This document shows, in pieces, positions 62,301 through 64,000 of a DNA stretch of 64,000 bases. The stretch covers positions 62,001 to 126,000 of the forward strand of contig NZ_JASBRE010000018.1 of assembly GCF_029960815.1 (NCBI RefSeq). The letters run 5' to 3'. The position numbers and the translations under genes are program-made. Origin of the DNA: Pseudomonas sp. AL03 (GTDB lineage: Bacteria; Pseudomonadota; Gammaproteobacteria; Pseudomonadales; Pseudomonadaceae). The notes below the pieces were generated by a model. The model ran no database searches and had not been told where the DNA came from. It worked only from the letters and a program-made list of their open reading frames with translations. The first letter of the stretch is position 1; each line of letters starts with the position of its first letter.

Positions 62301-64000
62301 GCATCCCCGCGCACGATGTGGACGAACGCATCCTGCAAGGTGTCGTTGAGTTGCTGGATGTCGAGTTCCAGGCCTTCAGCGGCAGTGAACGCGAAATCGT
62401 GAATCCAGAACTCGCGGCCATTGTTGTGACGCAGGCGATACGGGAACTCACCCAGCACGCGCAGGCCGAGGTTTTCCAGGATCGGCAACACATCGGACAG
62501 CGCCAGCGGCGTATCGGCGTGATACAGCTTGCAGTGCAGCTCGCGTTGACCGGATACCTGACCCAGTGGCTGATAGAAGCTCATCACCAGTGGATTTTTT
62601 TCGCTCAGGCTCAGCAAGTGCTGCATGTCGACCACAGCCGAGTGGGCTGCGAAACGCTCGCGGTAACCGGCCGGGAAGCCTTTCGGATAATCTGCCAGCA
62701 CGTTGGTGCCATGGGCTTCGCCGAAGCTTTCGACGACCAGGCTGGCGTAGTCGTCCTGCCAGCTGCGGCAGGCTTGTACCACTTCTTTTTCCAGCAGAAC
62801 CGGATCGATGTCCAGACGGTTCTTCGGATCGACGCGCAGAATCAGTTGCACACGGGCCAGCACGGATTCGGAGAAAAAGGTCCAGAACTCGCAGTCCGAG
62901 GCTTTCAGGCGATCCATCAGCACTTGCTGGATCTTCTGGCGCACTTCGGTGGAGTAGATGTCACGCGGCACATAGGCCAGGCAGTAGCAGAAGCGGCCGT
63001 ACGGGTCTTTACGCAGGAACACGCGAATCTTGTTGCGTTCCTGGATCTGCACAATCGACATCACGGTGCTGAACAGCTCATCCACCGGGGTCTGGAACAG
63101 ATCGTCGCGCGGCAGCACTTCAACCACCTGCGCCAGTTCCTTGCCCAAGTGAGCCTTGGCCTGGAAGCCGGAACGACGTTCGATTTCTTCGACCTTGCGA
63201 CGGATGTACGGGATGACCCGCACGCTCTCGCCATACACCGACGAGGTGTACAGGCCCATGAAGCGGCATTCCTTGATGACCTTGCCGTCGGCGTCGATTT
63301 CACGGATCGACACGTAATCCGGGTAAGCCGGACGGTGTACACGGCTTGGGTGCGCAGCCTTGGCGAACGACAGCAGCGTCGGTTCGCGCAGGTAGTTCAC
63401 GGCGTAGTCTTCGATGCGCAGGTCATCGTAGGTCAGGCCGGTGCGCAGCAGTTTAGTCAGGCCGAGGAAGGAGTCCTGGTCGTAGACGATGTGGCCACCA
63501 TCGGCTTCATCGCGAACCACGAACTCTTCATAACCGAGGAAGGTGAAGTGGTTGCCCACCAGCCATTCCAGGAAGCTTTTGATTTCGGCTTTTTCTTCGG
63601 CGTCGACAGCAAACTGGCTGGTGTCCAGGCCGGTGAGGATTTCCTGGACCTTGACTTTCATCGGCTCGAAATCGGCGACCGCGACGCGGACTTCACCGAG
63701 AACCTGTTCCAGCTCTTTGCTCAGGACATTGAGTTCGGCCGCGTTAGCGCAACGGTCGATTTCCAGGTACATCAACGACTCTTGCAGAACGTCGTCGCCC
63801 TGGGTGCCTTTCGGCAGGATTTCCAGCAACTCGCCCTTGCTGCCGCGACGCACGCTCAGCACAGTGGTTTGCAGGGTGTGGATGCTGTAGCCGCGACGGT
63901 TCAGCTCGGTACGCACCGAGTCCACCAAAAATGGCAGGTCGTGGTGCAGTACTTCGACCGCGGTGTGGGTCGACTGCCAGCCGTGGCGTTCGTAGTCAGG
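59336..64000 (-). CDS. gdhB: NAD-dependent glutamate dehydrogenase, large type (5' end outside window)
   Basis: The C-terminal 1554 residues of a cytoplasmic NAD-GDH (about 1600 residues in the family) that oxidatively deaminates glutamate to 2-oxoglutarate in amino-acid catabolism. The visible frame continues past the first ATG at 63928 to the right edge, reading ERHGWQSTHTAVEVLHHDLP, which belongs to the family N-terminus, so the start lies outside. N-terminal ACT-like regulatory parts precede the catalytic core, which includes FKFNPHQIPELPKP, the conserved RGGLRWSDREEDYRTEV and KNSVIVPVGAKGGFLP, then VGVGDMAGDVFGNGLL. It belongs to the L_180 type, known in P. aeruginosa to be activated by arginine. 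A strong terminator follows. Confidence 0.96.
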   Translation of the reverse strand, partial: PDYERHGWQSTHTAVEVLHHDLPFLVDSVRTELNRRGYSIHTLQTTVLSVRRGSKGELLEILPKGTQGDDVLQESLMYLEIDRCANAAELNVLSKELEQVLGEVRVAVADFEPMKVKVQEILTGLDTSQFAVDAEEKAEIKSFLEWLVGNHFTFLGYEEFVVRDEADGGHIVYDQDSFLGLTKLLRTGLTYDDLRIEDYAVNYLREPTLLSFAKAAHPSRVHRPAYPDYVSIREIDADGKVIKECRFMGLYTSSVYGESVRVIPYIRRKVEEIERRSGFQAKAHLGKELAQVVEVLPRDDLFQTPVDELFSTVMSIVQIQERNKIRVFLRKDPYGRFCYCLAYVPRDIYSTEVRQKIQQVLMDRLKASDCEFWTFFSESVLARVQLILRVDPKNRLDIDPVLLEKEVVQACRSWQDDYASLVVESFGEAHGTNVLADYPKGFPAGYRERFAAHSAVVDMQHLLSLSEKNPLVMSFYQPLGQVSGQRELHCKLYHADTPLALSDVLPILENLGLRVLGEFPYRLRHNNGREFWIHDFAFTAAEGLELDIQQLNDTLQDAFVHIVRGDAENDAFNRLVLTAGLPWRDVALLRAYARYMKQIRLGFDLGYIASTLNNHTDIARELTRLFKTRFYLARKLGTDDLEDKQQRLEHAILAALDDVQVLNEDRILRRYLDLIKATLRTNFYQTDAHGQNKSYFSFKFNPHQIPELPKPVPKFEIFVYSPRVEGVHLRFGNVARGGLRWSDREEDYRTEVLGLVKAQQVKNSVIVPVGAKGGFLPRRLPLGGGRDEIAAEGIACYRIFISGLLDITDNLKDGVLVPPANVVRHDDDDPYLVVAADKGTATFSDIANGIAIDYGFWLGDAFASGGSAGYDHKKMGITAKGAWVGVQRHFRERGINVQEDSITVVGVGDMAGDVFGNGLLMSDKLQLVAAFNHLHIFIDPNPAPANSFAERQRLFDLPRSAWSDYDTSIMSEGGGIFSRSAKSIAISPQMKERFDIQADKLTPTELLNALLKAPVDLLWNGGIGTYVKASSESHADVGDKANDALRVNGNELRCKVVGEGGNLGMTQLGRVEFGLNGGGSNTDFIDNAGGVDCSDHEVNIKILLNEVVHAGDMTEKQRNQLLGSMTDEVGNLVLGNNYKQTQALSLAARRALPRIAEYKRLMNDLEGRGKLDRAIEFLPAEEAMNERIAAGHGLTRAELSVLISYSKIDLKEALLNSQVPDDDYLTRDMETAFPPTLVSKFSDAMRRHRLKREIVSTQIANDLVNHMGITFVQRLKESTGMSPANVAGAYVIVRDIFHLPHWFRQIEALDYQVSADVQLELMDELMRLGRRATRWFLRSRRNEQNAARDVAHFGPHLAALGLKLDELLEGPTREGWQTRYQAYVAAGVPELLARMVAGTTHLYTLLPIIEASDVTGQNAADVAKAYFAVGSALDITWYLQQISALPVENNWQALAREAFRDDVDWQQRAITISVLQQGDGTQDVETRLELWMEEHEGMIERWRTMLVEIRAASGTDYAMYAVANRELLDLALSGQAVVPATVAAAVSVELEPAA

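Overview
The window looks like a chromosome segment of a Pseudomonas of the P. fluorescens group. The evidence is a pvdQ gene preceded by a PvdS-type iron-starvation promoter, a MuxABC-OpmB/MdtABC efflux operon, an NAD-dependent glutamate dehydrogenase of the very large type, an S-type (pyocin-like) bacteriocin, GC-rich codon use and REP/REPIN-like palindromes between genes. No rRNA, tRNA, CRISPR array or intact transposase was seen.

Layout. 0-5.2 kb: the 3' part of a large secreted-toxin-like protein with an M35-like zinc site, a FecR-type anti-sigma gene, pvdQ (pyoverdine maturation acylase) and a Fur-like winged-helix regulator, which together form an iron/siderophore neighbourhood. 5.2-13 kb: two tiny membrane/lipoprotein genes, then a five-gene, probably co-transcribed set: an MdfA-like exporter, a LuxE-like acyl-protein synthetase, a LuxC acyl reductase fused to a PaaK/LuxE-like adenylating domain, another PaaK-like enzyme and a GNAT protein. 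There is no luciferase, so this looks like an undescribed carboxylate-activating and -reducing pathway with its own exporter. 13-18.6 kb: a chemoreceptor, a DUF411 metal protein with a YqaA-type membrane protein, an exported alpha/beta hydrolase and a D-2-hydroxyacid dehydrogenase. 18.6-26.2 kb: the GlgE alpha-glucan operon (glgE, treS-maltokinase fusion, glgB) on the minus strand.

26.2-34.3 kb: small proteins, an MgtC-like protein, an extra ccoG with a MocR regulator, an A+T-rich orphan gene, an SDR and an MHYT-GGDEF-EAL c-di-GMP protein. 34.4-44.9 kb: a dispersed repeat element, the four-gene muxABC-opmB operon with 4-base overlaps, tpx and a YciI-family protein. 45-49.5 kb: a nuclease bacteriocin locus (killer protein with a dead and a live HNH-type domain, its immunity protein, and an unusual immunity/Pyocin_S fusion). 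49.5-52.9 kb: a decaying region with a nonsense-broken secreted protein, a headless DUF3313 gene, a lipoprotein, and remnants of a DUF934 gene and a ccoN gene followed by a CcoQ-like small protein. 52.9-64 kb: ordinary metabolic and regulatory genes (racemase, GNAT, LysR, AhpD-like, MocR, ABM monooxygenase, cupin) and the 5'-truncated gdhB gene running off the right edge.

The points most worth following up are the luxCE-like operon, the immunity/Pyocin_S fusion, the tandem nuclease domains of the bacteriocin, the PvdS box of pvdQ and the ccoN graveyard. All functional statements rest on reading motifs by eye; no database search was possible.
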